Of a stretch of DNA of 19,297 bases, positions 1 through 7,142 are shown one piece after another. The position numbers were made by a program, and so were the translations under genes. The notes below the pieces were generated by a model, which was not told where the DNA came from, ran no database searches, and saw only the letters and a list, made by a program, of their open reading frames with translations. The number at the start of each line of letters is the position of its first letter. Within the stretch, counting starts at the first letter, position 1. The stretch is from JAHJSY01 sp964557155 (lineage in GTDB: Bacteria > Patescibacteriota > Minisyncoccia > Minisyncoccales > GWA2-38-27), in NCBI GenBank assembly GCA_964557155.1, contig CAZKZC010000006.1:1-19297 (forward strand), given 5' to 3'.

Positions 1-13
1 TTATTTTTTTCAT
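1..13 (-). CDS. Possible 5' end of a gene running off the left edge
   Basis: On the minus strand an ATG at 13-11 opens a frame beginning M-K-K-I before the window ends. A Lys-rich start of this kind is common for membrane or secreted proteins here. No Shine-Dalgarno sequence stands close to the ATG; the nearest purine-rich stretch is about 25-30 nt upstream. Four codons cannot prove a gene, so this is only a possibility, suggested by the unbroken minus-strand gene order and the long untranslated stretch before it. Confidence 0.2.
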
Positions 14-264
14 ATTTTTGTTTTCGTTATTTTATTAATCTTTGTCGACCTTTCTAAAATTTTGACAATTTTTGACAATAAAAAAAGCAAAGATTAAACT
101 TCACTTAAATTTTTCTGGACTTTATTCTGTTAAACACTGAGCACTTATCTAGTTTCCTCCTCTAGAGATATTAAATTTTCTCTACATTTTAAATTCTATT
201 ATAATAAGACATAACGGTCAAGCGAGGGTTTTCCACAGGTTGTTAACAAAATATTGTTAATAGA
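14..264. other. AT-rich intergenic region with DnaA-box-like site and inverted repeat
   Basis: No gene is supported here. Visible elements are two direct copies of TTTTTGACAAT-like sequence near 59-79, and a minus-strand TATAAT-like -10 near 199-206 with no good -35. There is also a plus-strand sequence TTTTCCACA at 229-237 fitting the DnaA-box consensus TTWTNCACA. An inverted repeat TTAACAA/TTGTTAA with a 4-nt spacer lies at 243-260. A GAGGAGG motif on the minus strand near 160-168 is followed only by a four-codon GTG frame. A single DnaA-like box is not enough to call an origin. Confidence 0.35.
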
Positions 265-289
265 AAAGAGACCGTAATTCGGCCTCTTT
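265..289 (-). terminator. Rho-independent terminator after the exopolysaccharide operon
   Basis: A 10-bp stem (265-274 with 280-289, one G-U pair when read on the minus strand) and a 5-nt loop are followed on the minus strand by TTTTCTATT. It lies just after the stop of the 55-residue gene at 296, so it plausibly ends the transcript that starts near 4965. Confidence 0.65.
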
Positions 290-295
290 AACACG

Positions 296-463
296 CTAAT
301 AAATCCTAATCCTCCTAATACTTCCTCTTTGTTCTATTATTCTCATTGACTCGTCAAATGGAGTCTCCTCCAAAATACCTTCAAATTTTTGAGTATCTGT
401 ATCATAATCATTTTCTGAACCTGTTTCTTCTGTCGAGCCATCTTCCTTTTCCTTTTCTTTCAT
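296..463 (-). CDS. Small acidic protein, unknown function (55 aa)
   Basis: A 55-codon frame starts at ATG 463 and ends with TAG at 296. It begins MKEKEKEDGSTEETGSEND and ends in a basic, Arg-rich tail (RRIRIY). The first half is strongly acidic and low in complexity; the second half (FEGILEETPFDESMRIIEQR) could form an amphipathic helix. It has no signal peptide or membrane segment. Support for its being real is the strong Shine-Dalgarno AAGGAGAT just upstream of the ATG, one of the best in the window, and a terminator directly after the stop. It lies 67 nt downstream of the glycosidase gene and may be cotranscribed. I recognise no family. Confidence 0.6.
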   Translation of the reverse strand: MKEKEKEDGSTEETGSENDYDTDTQKFEGILEETPFDESMRIIEQRGSIRRIRIY

Positions 464-530
464 TTCTAATCTCCTTATCTTTCAAAATTCCCATATTCTT
501 AAGTCAACGAACTGATTATATATAGTACAA

Positions 531-1562
531 TTAATTCTCGTAATTTGCAAGTGATTCAAAGTTATATAGATATATTTCGTCGGCTCCAGCTGATTTTATC
601 CATTCCACTCTATACGGCGGATAGGTTGAAACAGCTGTTCTTTTTAGATTCTTTACTCCCTCTATTAGTTCAAAATGCTTTTCTTTTGATCTGTCCGGCA
701 TAATCATTAAATACATAACATCAACCTGCTGAGCTATGGCTGAATAATCAAGACCATAATACTGGTAAGGATCTCCATGAGTTAAAAGATGAGGGCGAAA
801 CGGAATTGTTATAATCTCGTTTAAATAAGTAATAAGTTCTGTAACTTGGCTAGCTCGCCATTTAGCCCAATCGTCATATTCACTATCTTCAAACTTGCTA
901 ATAGTAAATTCATCAAAACTAGAGATAAGAACTTCGTCTGTTTCTTCAATATATTGATCAGAAAATTGGAAGTTATCATTTATATCAATACCATCAACAC
1001 CATAGGACATAACCTCTTTTACTATATTTTTAAGTAGGTCCTTACATTCTTGTTCTGATACCATTCTTGAAGGTGGAACTGTTCTGTGAAAATAATCTTG
1101 TTCATAATAATCACCTACCTTTCCATTAGACCAAACAGTTATCCAGTCGAGATGATCTTTTAACCAATAATTATGAGGTATATTGATAGAAGCATAAACT
1201 TTAACATCGTTCTCGTGGGCTATTCTAATAACTTCGCTTAAATAATCTTCAGAAACATAATCGGCCCTAGTTAAATATTGAGAATCATAATAGCTCACCG
1301 ATTCTAAGCCATCTTCATCGGTAACGGTTATTATAAGTGAACTAGCTCCTATTTCTTTAATCTTCTTTATACCCTCTTCAATATTACAATCTTCAACATC
1401 AACACAAACCTCATAAACACCAAGAATCAATGAATGAGGCTCGACCTCATTCATTGATTCTTTCGGTTCAAAATCAAATCCACCCATAAAAAAAAACACT
1501 ACAAAGCAAGCGCTTATTAAAATACATCCCACAATTACCCAATTAAATATTTTCTTATCCAT
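531..1562 (-). CDS. Membrane-anchored TIM-barrel glycosidase, PgaB C-terminal-like
   Basis: A 343-residue protein with an N-terminal membrane anchor at about residues 8-27, a short acidic linker, and one extracellular domain. The fold looks like a TIM-barrel glycoside hydrolase: alternating strands (SLIITV, VKVYASINI, VDVMYLMIMP) and an acidic motif GVDGIDINDNF at 188-198, where glycosidases of the PgaB C-terminal group carry catalytic or substrate-binding acids. The following DDWAKWRASQVTELITYL segment also resembles that group. In PNAG systems this domain cleaves partly deacetylated polymer. In PgaB it is fused to the deacetylase; here it is a separate gene 1 nt after the deacetylase gene, so the same role is inferred. 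Codons about 34-47 lie inside a perfect 39-nt palindrome. Family assignment is by pattern only; a generic GH10-like hydrolase is the alternative. Confidence 0.6.
   Translation of the reverse strand: MDKKIFNWVIVGCILISACFVVFFFMGGFDFEPKESMNEVEPHSLILGVYEVCVDVEDCNIEEGIKKIKEIGASSLIITVTDEDGLESVSYYDSQYLTRADYVSEDYLSEVIRIAHENDVKVYASINIPHNYWLKDHLDWITVWSNGKVGDYYEQDYFHRTVPPSRMVSEQECKDLLKNIVKEVMSYGVDGIDINDNFQFSDQYIEETDEVLISSFDEFTISKFEDSEYDDWAKWRASQVTELITYLNEIITIPFRPHLLTHGDPYQYYGLDYSAIAQQVDVMYLMIMPDRSKEKHFELIEGVKNLKRTAVSTYPPYRVEWIKSAGADEIYLYNFESLANYEN
1423..1461. repeat. Perfect 17-bp inverted repeat inside the glycosidase gene
   Basis: Two 17-nt arms (1423-1439 and 1445-1461) are exactly complementary around the loop CTCGA. 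The element is 39 nt, a multiple of three, and codes for part of the linker between membrane anchor and barrel. Its central 27 nt (1429-1455) recur exactly, in the same orientation, at 11191-11217 as the stem-loop of an intergenic terminator. Confidence 0.85.
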
Positions 1563-1563
1563 T

Positions 1564-2916
1564 TTAGTTTTTGACTAAAGAATGGTTGGTTATGGTGCAA
1601 GTTAGGTTGCTACCCGGGACGGTTTCGGTGATAATGAAAAGTTTGTTGGTGTTGGGAGACGGAGTGTAATTAAAATATCTCGTTCCTGTATAGGCGTTCC
1701 AAATACCTGTTGCCCATGTCCAGTTAAGCCAGTCACCCTGTTCATTGTATTCATCAAAGAAAATATCAACTCCCCCGCTAACAAATTCGGGGCAATCAAA
1801 GTCGGTCTTAAAAGTATATTGTTCATTTGGATCAATATCAATAAGATCTTCACTGTATAAGTTATCCAATGGAGGTGGGGGAGGTGGAGTTATTCCATCA
1901 GCATCCACTAAAACAATTCTATCAACAGAACAAGATGAATTATTTTCAATAAAAATATTTAGCTTGCTTGTATTAGGACCTGGAGTATAAAGAATAGATC
2001 TATAGCCAACAAACGACTTCCAAACGCCTGTTTGCCAGTCCCAATCAAGCCAATTGCCCTGGTCATCATACTCATCAGTGAATATATCTGTATATCCACT
2101 TGAAAGGTTCGGACAATCAAAGAAGGCCTTTAAAATATATGTTTGAGTTGGATCAACATCAATAAGTCCTTCTTTATATAAATTCTCACCGGGCAACACC
2201 AAGGCCTCCGTAGGAATAACAACTGGAATATTCTGACTATTTACATAATCAACAACTGACTCAAAGTCCTGCTTAGAATATTCATAAGGAACAGGATTCG
2301 ATTCAACTATGTTATGAAATAAAAGAACTAACCACTCTTTATTGGTATTGGCTTGGTCTATCCAATTCTTAATTGTTTCTACGGAAGTTGTGTTAGACGG
2401 TTCTCTAACCGCAATATCATAATCATTATAGGGAAATACATTACCGACAAAAGGCCAGGCCGAACCATGACTTTCATAATATTTCGCTATATATGATAAA
2501 ACCCTATTATCATATTCACCAAATGGCGAAGCAAAGCTTTTAGCATTAATTCCATGATTTTGCAATATTGTCTTTGATCCACTAAGTTCTTCTATTAATT
2601 CTGAATCTGATAAATTCTTTAAGTTAGGATGAGATTTACTATGACCACCTATTTCCCAACCATAAGTATTTTGTAGTTCTTCAATTTGAGACCAGCTCAT
2701 ATAGCCATCCCAGTCGCCTTCTTCGGGAGGATCAGTAAAGATATAGTTTACCGCTGAATAATTATACTTATCTAAAACAGGTCTAGCCAATTCATACTGA
2801 CCAAGCAAGCCGTCATCAAATCTAAAAGTCACCATCGCCGATTGAGCAAAAACACTGCCAGCTATTAAGATAGTTATTAAAATTAAAGGTATTGTTTTTT
2901 TAAGTTTAAATTGCAT
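1564..2916 (-). CDS. Secreted NodB-type polysaccharide deacetylase with two C-terminal repeat domains
   Basis: A 450-residue secreted protein (numbered from the ATG at 2916). Residues 1-24 are a signal peptide ending SVFA. The NodB domain follows, with FRFDDG (32-36 region, metal and base Asp), HSKSH (His 92 and 96, metal ligands), SPFGEYD (130-136) and LLFHNI (His 201). It should remove acetyl groups from an N-acetylated polysaccharide outside the cell. Two similar domains of about 90 residues (about 246-338 and 353-450) are joined by a six-proline linker; each has a Cys pair and a D-W-x-W/G-x-W pattern, suggesting a duplicated carbohydrate-binding beta-sandwich. A longer frame begins at 2934, but 2916 is preferred: a GGAGGAAG Shine-Dalgarno sits before it and the signal peptide then starts properly. 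It overlaps the synthase gene by 11 nt. Confidence 0.82.
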   Translation of the reverse strand: MQFKLKKTIPLILITILIAGSVFAQSAMVTFRFDDGLLGQYELARPVLDKYNYSAVNYIFTDPPEEGDWDGYMSWSQIEELQNTYGWEIGGHSKSHPNLKNLSDSELIEELSGSKTILQNHGINAKSFASPFGEYDNRVLSYIAKYYESHGSAWPFVGNVFPYNDYDIAVREPSNTTSVETIKNWIDQANTNKEWLVLLFHNIVESNPVPYEYSKQDFESVVDYVNSQNIPVVIPTEALVLPGENLYKEGLIDVDPTQTYILKAFFDCPNLSSGYTDIFTDEYDDQGNWLDWDWQTGVWKSFVGYRSILYTPGPNTSKLNIFIENNSSCSVDRIVLVDADGITPPPPPPLDNLYSEDLIDIDPNEQYTFKTDFDCPEFVSGGVDIFFDEYNEQGDWLNWTWATGIWNAYTGTRYFNYTPSPNTNKLFIITETVPGSNLTCTITNHSLVKN

Positions 2917-4954
2917 GAATTTTTCTTCCTCCATAACGAACTTTTACTCCTTTTCTTAGTATAAAGGCAAATACCAAATAACACAATAGTATATTAAGTA
3001 AATATTGATATATTAAGTATATAGGAAATAATAGCATCAGTTTGGTCTTTTTCTCATGGACATATTGTTTTAGACCATACCAAGTAGCAAAACCATAAAC
3101 TAGAGCAAAAATCAAACTATACCAAGCTAAAAAGATTAAATAACCTGGGCCAAGTAACCAATAAAGCAATGGCATCAAAATAACAGCCAAAGTAGTTATC
3201 GGACAAGTTATATATCCAACCCAAGCCCACCAAACCCATAGATTGGGAACATTGCTATCTTTAAAGAATAAAGCCCATTTATGAATCCATATTGTTTGAA
3301 TAACACCATAAAGCCATCTTTTTCTTTGATCTATAAATTCAGCTAATTTCTCTGGTGCTTCAGTCCAGCTTATGGCCTCTGGCTCTTGTGTCACTAGCCA
3401 GCCAGCTTCGGCCACCTGAAAAGTAAAGTCAGCATCTTCAGTAATTGTTCTTTCAGTACTTGGTATGTCCCTGGCAATTTGAGTTCTAACACCCGTAGCT
3501 GCCCCCGGACAAATCAAGACACCCTTGTGAACCGCCTGACAAAATCTAATAATTTCTTGGTTATATAAATATTCTATTTGTTGCAATTTAGTCAATAAGC
3601 TATTATCATTATCAATAATTATCATTCCTGAAACCATGCCAACTCGAGGATCTTCAAAATGAGGGACCATTTTACTAACAAGATCTTTATTTAAATAACT
3701 GTCGCTATCGCTAAAAACAGATATTTCTCCTGTAGCGATATGAAATCCTGTATTTAGCCCCGCTGGCTTGCCCGAGTTTTTTTGATGTTTATGAACTTTA
3801 ATTATTTCAGGAAATTCTATAGCATAAGCCCTAGCTATTTCAAAAGTCATATCTGTTGACCCATCATCAATAATAATAATTTCTAATTCTCCTTCATAGT
3901 CTTGATCTAGGGCCTTTTCAATTGAAGTGCCAATTATTTTTTCTTCATTGTAGGCCGGCAATATTAAAGAAACCTTTGGCGGGTTATAATTTTTCATTTT
4001 TGTTTTTCTGAACTTTTTCCTTTCGTGCCAATGCAAAGGAATCATAAAAGCTAAGGGAAAAAGAAAGAAAGGAATAAAAACAAACCATGTTGTTTTAATG
4101 ATATTACTTATTTCTGGACTACCAATATTAATTTTATGAGCTGGAATAACGGCGATAAAAAGCATTCTTCCTGTTTCATCGGCTAGATTTACTAGCTTTT
4201 TTAAACGAGGTAAGTCATAACTTGAAGCGATGTCATCTACTCTTAGAAAACCAATTTCGTCATAGTCATTAAGTGCTTTTTTAACAAACTTCTCTGTATC
4301 ATCATTATAATCATGAACATGAAGCAATAATCCATCAACACTAGTCATCATATCTTTCTTTAGCACAGCTATTGTTTTATTATAATCATCAAAGGTAACC
4401 GAATCTTTTCCCCAAGTATCGGTATATTCTTTAAAGACAATGTTGCCATCTTCTTGTTTAAAGTTTTCTATTTTTCCCAAAAGTTTCGGCTTAATAATCA
4501 TTTGCAATGGATTTTTATGTCCAGCTGGACTTTCAAGCTCGTAATCCTCTTCGATGTAGCCCATTATCTTTGTTAAATTAAGAAAACGATCATCGTAAGA
4601 TTCTCCCGGAGGAGCTATCCAGCCAGCATTTAGCCCAGCTGATTCAAAAACATTTAAACCATCGTTAAGTTTCCTTTGAACTGTTTCAAGCGATATTTCT
4701 TCATCAGAACAATAATACTCACAAATTGTTTCTCCAGAGGGAGATCGGTGAATATATCCATGAACTCCTATTATAATATTATCTTGATCTTGTATCGAAA
4801 TTAAATAATCAACTAATTCTTGGTCTTCAGCAATAGATTCTATAGGTAAACTCTTAATAATCAATGGGTCATAAACTTTTGGTAGAAAAACAAAAGCAAC
4901 CGTGATAACAAGGCCGAGAAATAGGAAAAATATTATTGAATTAATTTTTGGCAT
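2906..4954 (-). CDS. GT2 polysaccharide synthase fused to an N-terminal deacetylase-like domain (PgaC-like)
   Basis: A 682-residue membrane protein in two parts. After an N-terminal membrane helix (about 7-25), residues 40-275 form an extracellular deacetylase-like domain with HGYIH (65-69), APPGE (114-118) and HVHD (212-215), as in the DUF2334/NodB superfamily. The usual leading Asp-Asp motif is not visible, so activity is uncertain. A second helix (about 288-308) leads to a processive GT2 domain: PAYNEE 333-338, DDGSTD 363-368, DSD 416-418, TEDADF 505-510 and QRKRW 543-547, the D,D,D,QxxRW signature of PgaC/IcaA, cellulose and chitin synthases. Three or more C-terminal helices (572-665) would form the export channel. 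The next two genes encode a deacetylase and a glycosidase, which points to a PNAG-like polymer. No Shine-Dalgarno precedes the ATG; the predicted leader is about 11 nt. Confidence 0.85.
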   Translation of the reverse strand: MPKINSIIFFLFLGLVITVAFVFLPKVYDPLIIKSLPIESIAEDQELVDYLISIQDQDNIIIGVHGYIHRSPSGETICEYYCSDEEISLETVQRKLNDGLNVFESAGLNAGWIAPPGESYDDRFLNLTKIMGYIEEDYELESPAGHKNPLQMIIKPKLLGKIENFKQEDGNIVFKEYTDTWGKDSVTFDDYNKTIAVLKKDMMTSVDGLLLHVHDYNDDTEKFVKKALNDYDEIGFLRVDDIASSYDLPRLKKLVNLADETGRMLFIAVIPAHKINIGSPEISNIIKTTWFVFIPFFLFPLAFMIPLHWHERKKFRKTKMKNYNPPKVSLILPAYNEEKIIGTSIEKALDQDYEGELEIIIIDDGSTDMTFEIARAYAIEFPEIIKVHKHQKNSGKPAGLNTGFHIATGEISVFSDSDSYLNKDLVSKMVPHFEDPRVGMVSGMIIIDNDNSLLTKLQQIEYLYNQEIIRFCQAVHKGVLICPGAATGVRTQIARDIPSTERTITEDADFTFQVAEAGWLVTQEPEAISWTEAPEKLAEFIDQRKRWLYGVIQTIWIHKWALFFKDSNVPNLWVWWAWVGYITCPITTLAVILMPLLYWLLGPGYLIFLAWYSLIFALVYGFATWYGLKQYVHEKKTKLMLLFPIYLIYQYLLNILLCYLVFAFILRKGVKVRYGGRKIHAI

Positions 4955-4971
4955 ATTTATCTATATATTCA

Positions 4972-4999
4972 ATTCTATATATTACACTAAAAATGTCCA
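4972..4999 (-). promoter_or_regulatory. Promoter of the exopolysaccharide operon
   Basis: On the minus strand, TGGACA (4994-4999) is separated by 16 nt from TAGAAT (4972-4977), each matching the sigma-70 consensus at five of six positions. The start would be near 4965, giving a leader of about 11 nt. It lies just after the terminator of the upstream gene, where a new transcription unit is expected. Confidence 0.5.
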
Positions 5000-5014
5000 T
5001 AAGTCAAATAAAAT

Positions 5015-5041
5015 AGGCGGTGTCTCTTTGAGACACCGCCT
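5015..5041. terminator. Strong terminator between secreted protein gene and exopolysaccharide operon
   Basis: A perfect 12-bp GC-rich stem (5015-5026 with 5030-5041) closes on a TTT loop. On the minus strand it is followed by ATTTTATTT, so it ends transcription of the gene whose stop is at 5055. On the plus strand it is also followed by TTTATTT. Confidence 0.85.
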
Positions 5042-5054
5042 TTATTTACTTGAC

Positions 5055-5696
5055 CTACTTGTTCACAGTCGTTGCACCGCCTGCCTGGGCAGCAACTGTG
5101 CTAGATTGCCATCCGGTACCCGGACCACTCTGGATAGCCATGGCACCACCGCCGACAAAACTGGTATTCGCTGCCATAACAGTTGGCGTCATTATAAACT
5201 GGGTATTCATTCCCATGCCACCTGCGAAAGCAGACTGATTTCCCTGACCTTGTTTGTCATTGATTACTTTAACATCCAAGGTAATACCACCGGCCTGGAG
5301 AACCGCATCGTCACCACCCTTGCTCTTCTTGCATGGATTGCACGACTTCTTGGCACTCTCGACAACCTGCATGCCACCACCGCAGATATTAGCTTCCGCG
5401 AACTGGTAACCGTTTATGCCACATCTTTTCTTACAACCGCCACCAATGGTCTGATCTAGATCAGTTGAAACGGTGCCGTCTGTGCTCTGATAGGCATTGC
5501 CTCTCTGAATATCAGACTCTTGAGTGCTATTCACCATGGTCATATTGTTTATGCCTTGATGTCCTCGGCCAGCCAGATACTGTTCGGAAGTTGCTGTTCC
5601 ATTGATCCCGCCCACATTAACAATCTTTGCCCCGGCGAAAACGCTTGACGATAGTAAACAAACCACAGCAATTAAAAGTAAAATTCTTTTCAACAT
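5055..5696 (-). CDS. Secreted Gly/Ala/Cys-containing protein, unknown family
   Basis: A 213-residue protein with a clear signal peptide (1-21, ending SVFA) and a mature part rich in Gly, Ala, Asn, Gln, Ser and Thr. Five cysteines sit mid-protein: CKKRC (88-92), C105 and CNPC (119-122), so disulfides or a metal site are possible. The C-terminal third (QGNQSAFAGGMGMNTQF onward) is a low-complexity Gly/Met/Ala/Thr/Gln sequence that could form a beta-rich fibre or surface layer, but this is inference. The Shine-Dalgarno AAAGGAA precedes the ATG. GC content is visibly higher than in all neighbours. It shares an LQAGG motif and a signal peptide with the upstream secreted gene and probably follows it in one transcript. 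I do not recognise a family. Confidence 0.75.
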   Translation of the reverse strand: MLKRILLLIAVVCLLSSSVFAGAKIVNVGGINGTATSEQYLAGRGHQGINNMTMVNSTQESDIQRGNAYQSTDGTVSTDLDQTIGGGCKKRCGINGYQFAEANICGGGMQVVESAKKSCNPCKKSKGGDDAVLQAGGITLDVKVINDKQGQGNQSAFAGGMGMNTQFIMTPTVMAANTSFVGGGAMAIQSGPGTGWQSSTVAAQAGGATTVNK

Positions 5697-5733
5697 TTTT
5701 TCGTTCCTTTCTTTTCTGGTTTACATTGACTTC

Positions 5734-5758
5734 GACTGCTAGTAACATGCTAACAGTC
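5734..5758 (-). repeat. Hairpin between the two secreted-protein genes
   Basis: Arms of 9 nt (5734-5742 and 5750-5758, one G-U or mismatch) enclose a 7-nt loop. No T-run follows on the minus strand, so it is probably not a full terminator. It could act as a processing or RNA-stability element giving different amounts of the two secreted proteins. Confidence 0.35.
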
Positions 5759-5806
5759 AACTCCTTCAAAAACTAATTTTACTAATCTAATAATGCTACC
5801 TCCTTT

Positions 5807-6934
5807 CTAAGGCGTTATATTAACGCCTGTCTGTTTCAAAAAATCCACTGTTTCAAGATTTCTTTTCGTAACTATTACTTTCTTTGATAAATTCTCGTCT
5901 GGGAAAGAAGCCGGTCTTTGTTCCATTATTCCTTCCAATGAAGGAGTTTGAACTTGTTGCTGAGAATCTCCCATCCTGTAAGTAATTGCGTTCAGAAGTT
6001 TTTCTGGAACAGCAATTTTTCTTGCCCTAATAGGATTATACTGATACCACTCTATTACGAAAGTTCCTTTACCTTCGCTCTCGGCAGACACTTTCGTCTT
6101 TGCTGGAACGAAAGCGACACTAATATTAGGCGTGGCATGACCCACAGCTAAAGCTCCGCCCTCTGTTTTACCCGTACTGATTATCTTCATTACTCCATTA
6201 AAAATACCAATGTCAACATTAAGTGGCCATGCTTGAGCTGCTGCACAAACACTTACCTGATCAAAATTTTGATTAATCGTACCTTCTGTATTCGTTGTTC
6301 CAACAAAAACATAACCCAACCTCTCAAGAGATCTCACATCAACCACTCTGACAACATTGCCAAAAGGATCCACCTCTATTGACATTATAGTATAAAGTGG
6401 TTTGCCTTCTGGTCTAGCTCCTTTTATGCGAAAGGAGTTAATAATCCTAAATCCTTTCCCATGTGTAAGAGATTTGATTTCGTTCCTGGACAAACCAGCA
6501 CCAATTTCTTCCAAAGGTCCTTTGTAGTTGATATTTTTTAGGACTATCCTAAAATCGTCTACTTCCAGCCAGGTTCTTTCACAGTTAATGCCAGCAATTT
6601 CCACTACCCTATTATAGCTTTTTCCATCACCATTAAAAAATGGTGGGGTCAACTGCTGAGGGCTTATCAGTCCAAGATTGGGCCTTCTGCTCTTTGGATA
6701 ATAAGTATTTGTAGTAGGATCATAAATCAAGACACTGTTGCTACCAGAATGGGCATCTCCTCCGCCAGCTTGAAGCTGAAGATCGTTATTGCTAGTCCCG
6801 GGTCCTTGAACAACGATGTCGTTTTGAGCACTAGAGATTATTTCTGTGCTTTGGTTCTGAGTTTGTCCATAAATATTCCCTACTGAGACTAGGACAAAAA
6901 TCACAATTGCGATTACTAATGTTAACTTCTTCAT
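5807..6934 (-). CDS. Secreted protein of unknown family (375 aa)
   Basis: Starting at ATG 6934 the protein is 375 residues. This start is preferred to the longer frame from 6976 because GGAAAGGAAAG stands just before it and the signal peptide MKKLTLVIAIVIFVLVSVGN then begins at residue 1, with probable cleavage near YGQ. The mature protein starts with a Ser/Asn/Gln/Gly-rich segment (QGPGTSNNDLQLQAGGGDAH) followed by a mixed alpha/beta region with only two cysteines (in GINCER and SVCAAA). It has no membrane helix after the signal peptide, no LPXTG-like signal and no lipobox. It lies 110 nt upstream of the Gly/Cys-rich secreted gene. A joint role in a surface or extracellular structure is inferred from proximity and the shared LQAGG motif only. 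Confidence 0.7.
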   Translation of the reverse strand: MKKLTLVIAIVIFVLVSVGNIYGQTQNQSTEIISSAQNDIVVQGPGTSNNDLQLQAGGGDAHSGSNSVLIYDPTTNTYYPKSRRPNLGLISPQQLTPPFFNGDGKSYNRVVEIAGINCERTWLEVDDFRIVLKNINYKGPLEEIGAGLSRNEIKSLTHGKGFRIINSFRIKGARPEGKPLYTIMSIEVDPFGNVVRVVDVRSLERLGYVFVGTTNTEGTINQNFDQVSVCAAAQAWPLNVDIGIFNGVMKIISTGKTEGGALAVGHATPNISVAFVPAKTKVSAESEGKGTFVIEWYQYNPIRARKIAVPEKLLNAITYRMGDSQQQVQTPSLEGIMEQRPASFPDENLSKKVIVTKRNLETVDFLKQTGVNITP

Positions 6935-7002
6935 CTTGCTTTCCTTTCCGAGTTTAAATAAATATTTAAATGTCAAAGATCTGTGTTATAATTAATTAAT
7001 AT

Positions 7003-7031
7003 AACTTACCATACCATAGACGGCATGTCAA
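7003..7031 (-). promoter_or_regulatory. Candidate promoter for the secreted-protein genes
   Basis: On the minus strand a perfect TTGACA (7026-7031) is followed after 17 nt by TAAGTT (7003-7008), a weak -10 that gains a TGG extension. The sequence GGGGTTGACAT around the -35 recurs exactly at 7166-7176. A start near 6996 would give a leader of about 60 nt before ATG 6934. Confidence 0.4.
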
Positions 7032-7035
7032 CCCC

Positions 7036-7129
7036 AATACATAAAATAAGGGGCTATATTTGGGCTCCAAAGCCAGGGAGGAAATTTATCTGACTCAGAG
7101 CCCAAATATAGTTCCTTATTTTTTGTATT
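7036..7129 (-). repeat. Long inverted repeat, possible structured RNA or double-stranded leader
   Basis: Two 32-nt arms (7036-7067 and 7098-7129) are complementary at 29 of 32 positions and enclose a 30-nt purine-rich loop that itself holds a CTCC/GGAG pair. Promoter-like TTGACA elements lie on both sides in the same minus-strand orientation, so the repeat would be transcribed from its first base. It does not resemble SRP, 6S or tmRNA as far as I can judge. A remnant of a small mobile element is the other possibility. Confidence 0.6.
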
Positions 7130-7142
7130 TTTCAGTATCCTA

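Noticed and set aside
1..264. Chromosomal replication origin
   Set aside because: Only one DnaA-like box is seen, with no dnaA, rpmH or dnaN gene, so it is left as a weak observation.
1602..1990. Extra frames on both strands inside the deacetylase gene
   Set aside because: They lie in the repeated C-terminal domains and follow from the codon pattern of the real gene.
4902..5459. Plus-strand frame of 185 codons
   Set aside because: It runs antisense through the start of the synthase gene, a strong terminator and the Gly/Cys-rich gene. It has no signal peptide, domain or Shine-Dalgarno, and is explained by the GC-rich secreted gene on the other strand.
7036..7129. SRP RNA, 6S RNA or other known housekeeping RNA
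   Set aside because: The long hairpin lacks the SRP tetraloop and internal-loop sequence as I know them, and lacks the 6S-type open bubble. No known family could be assigned.
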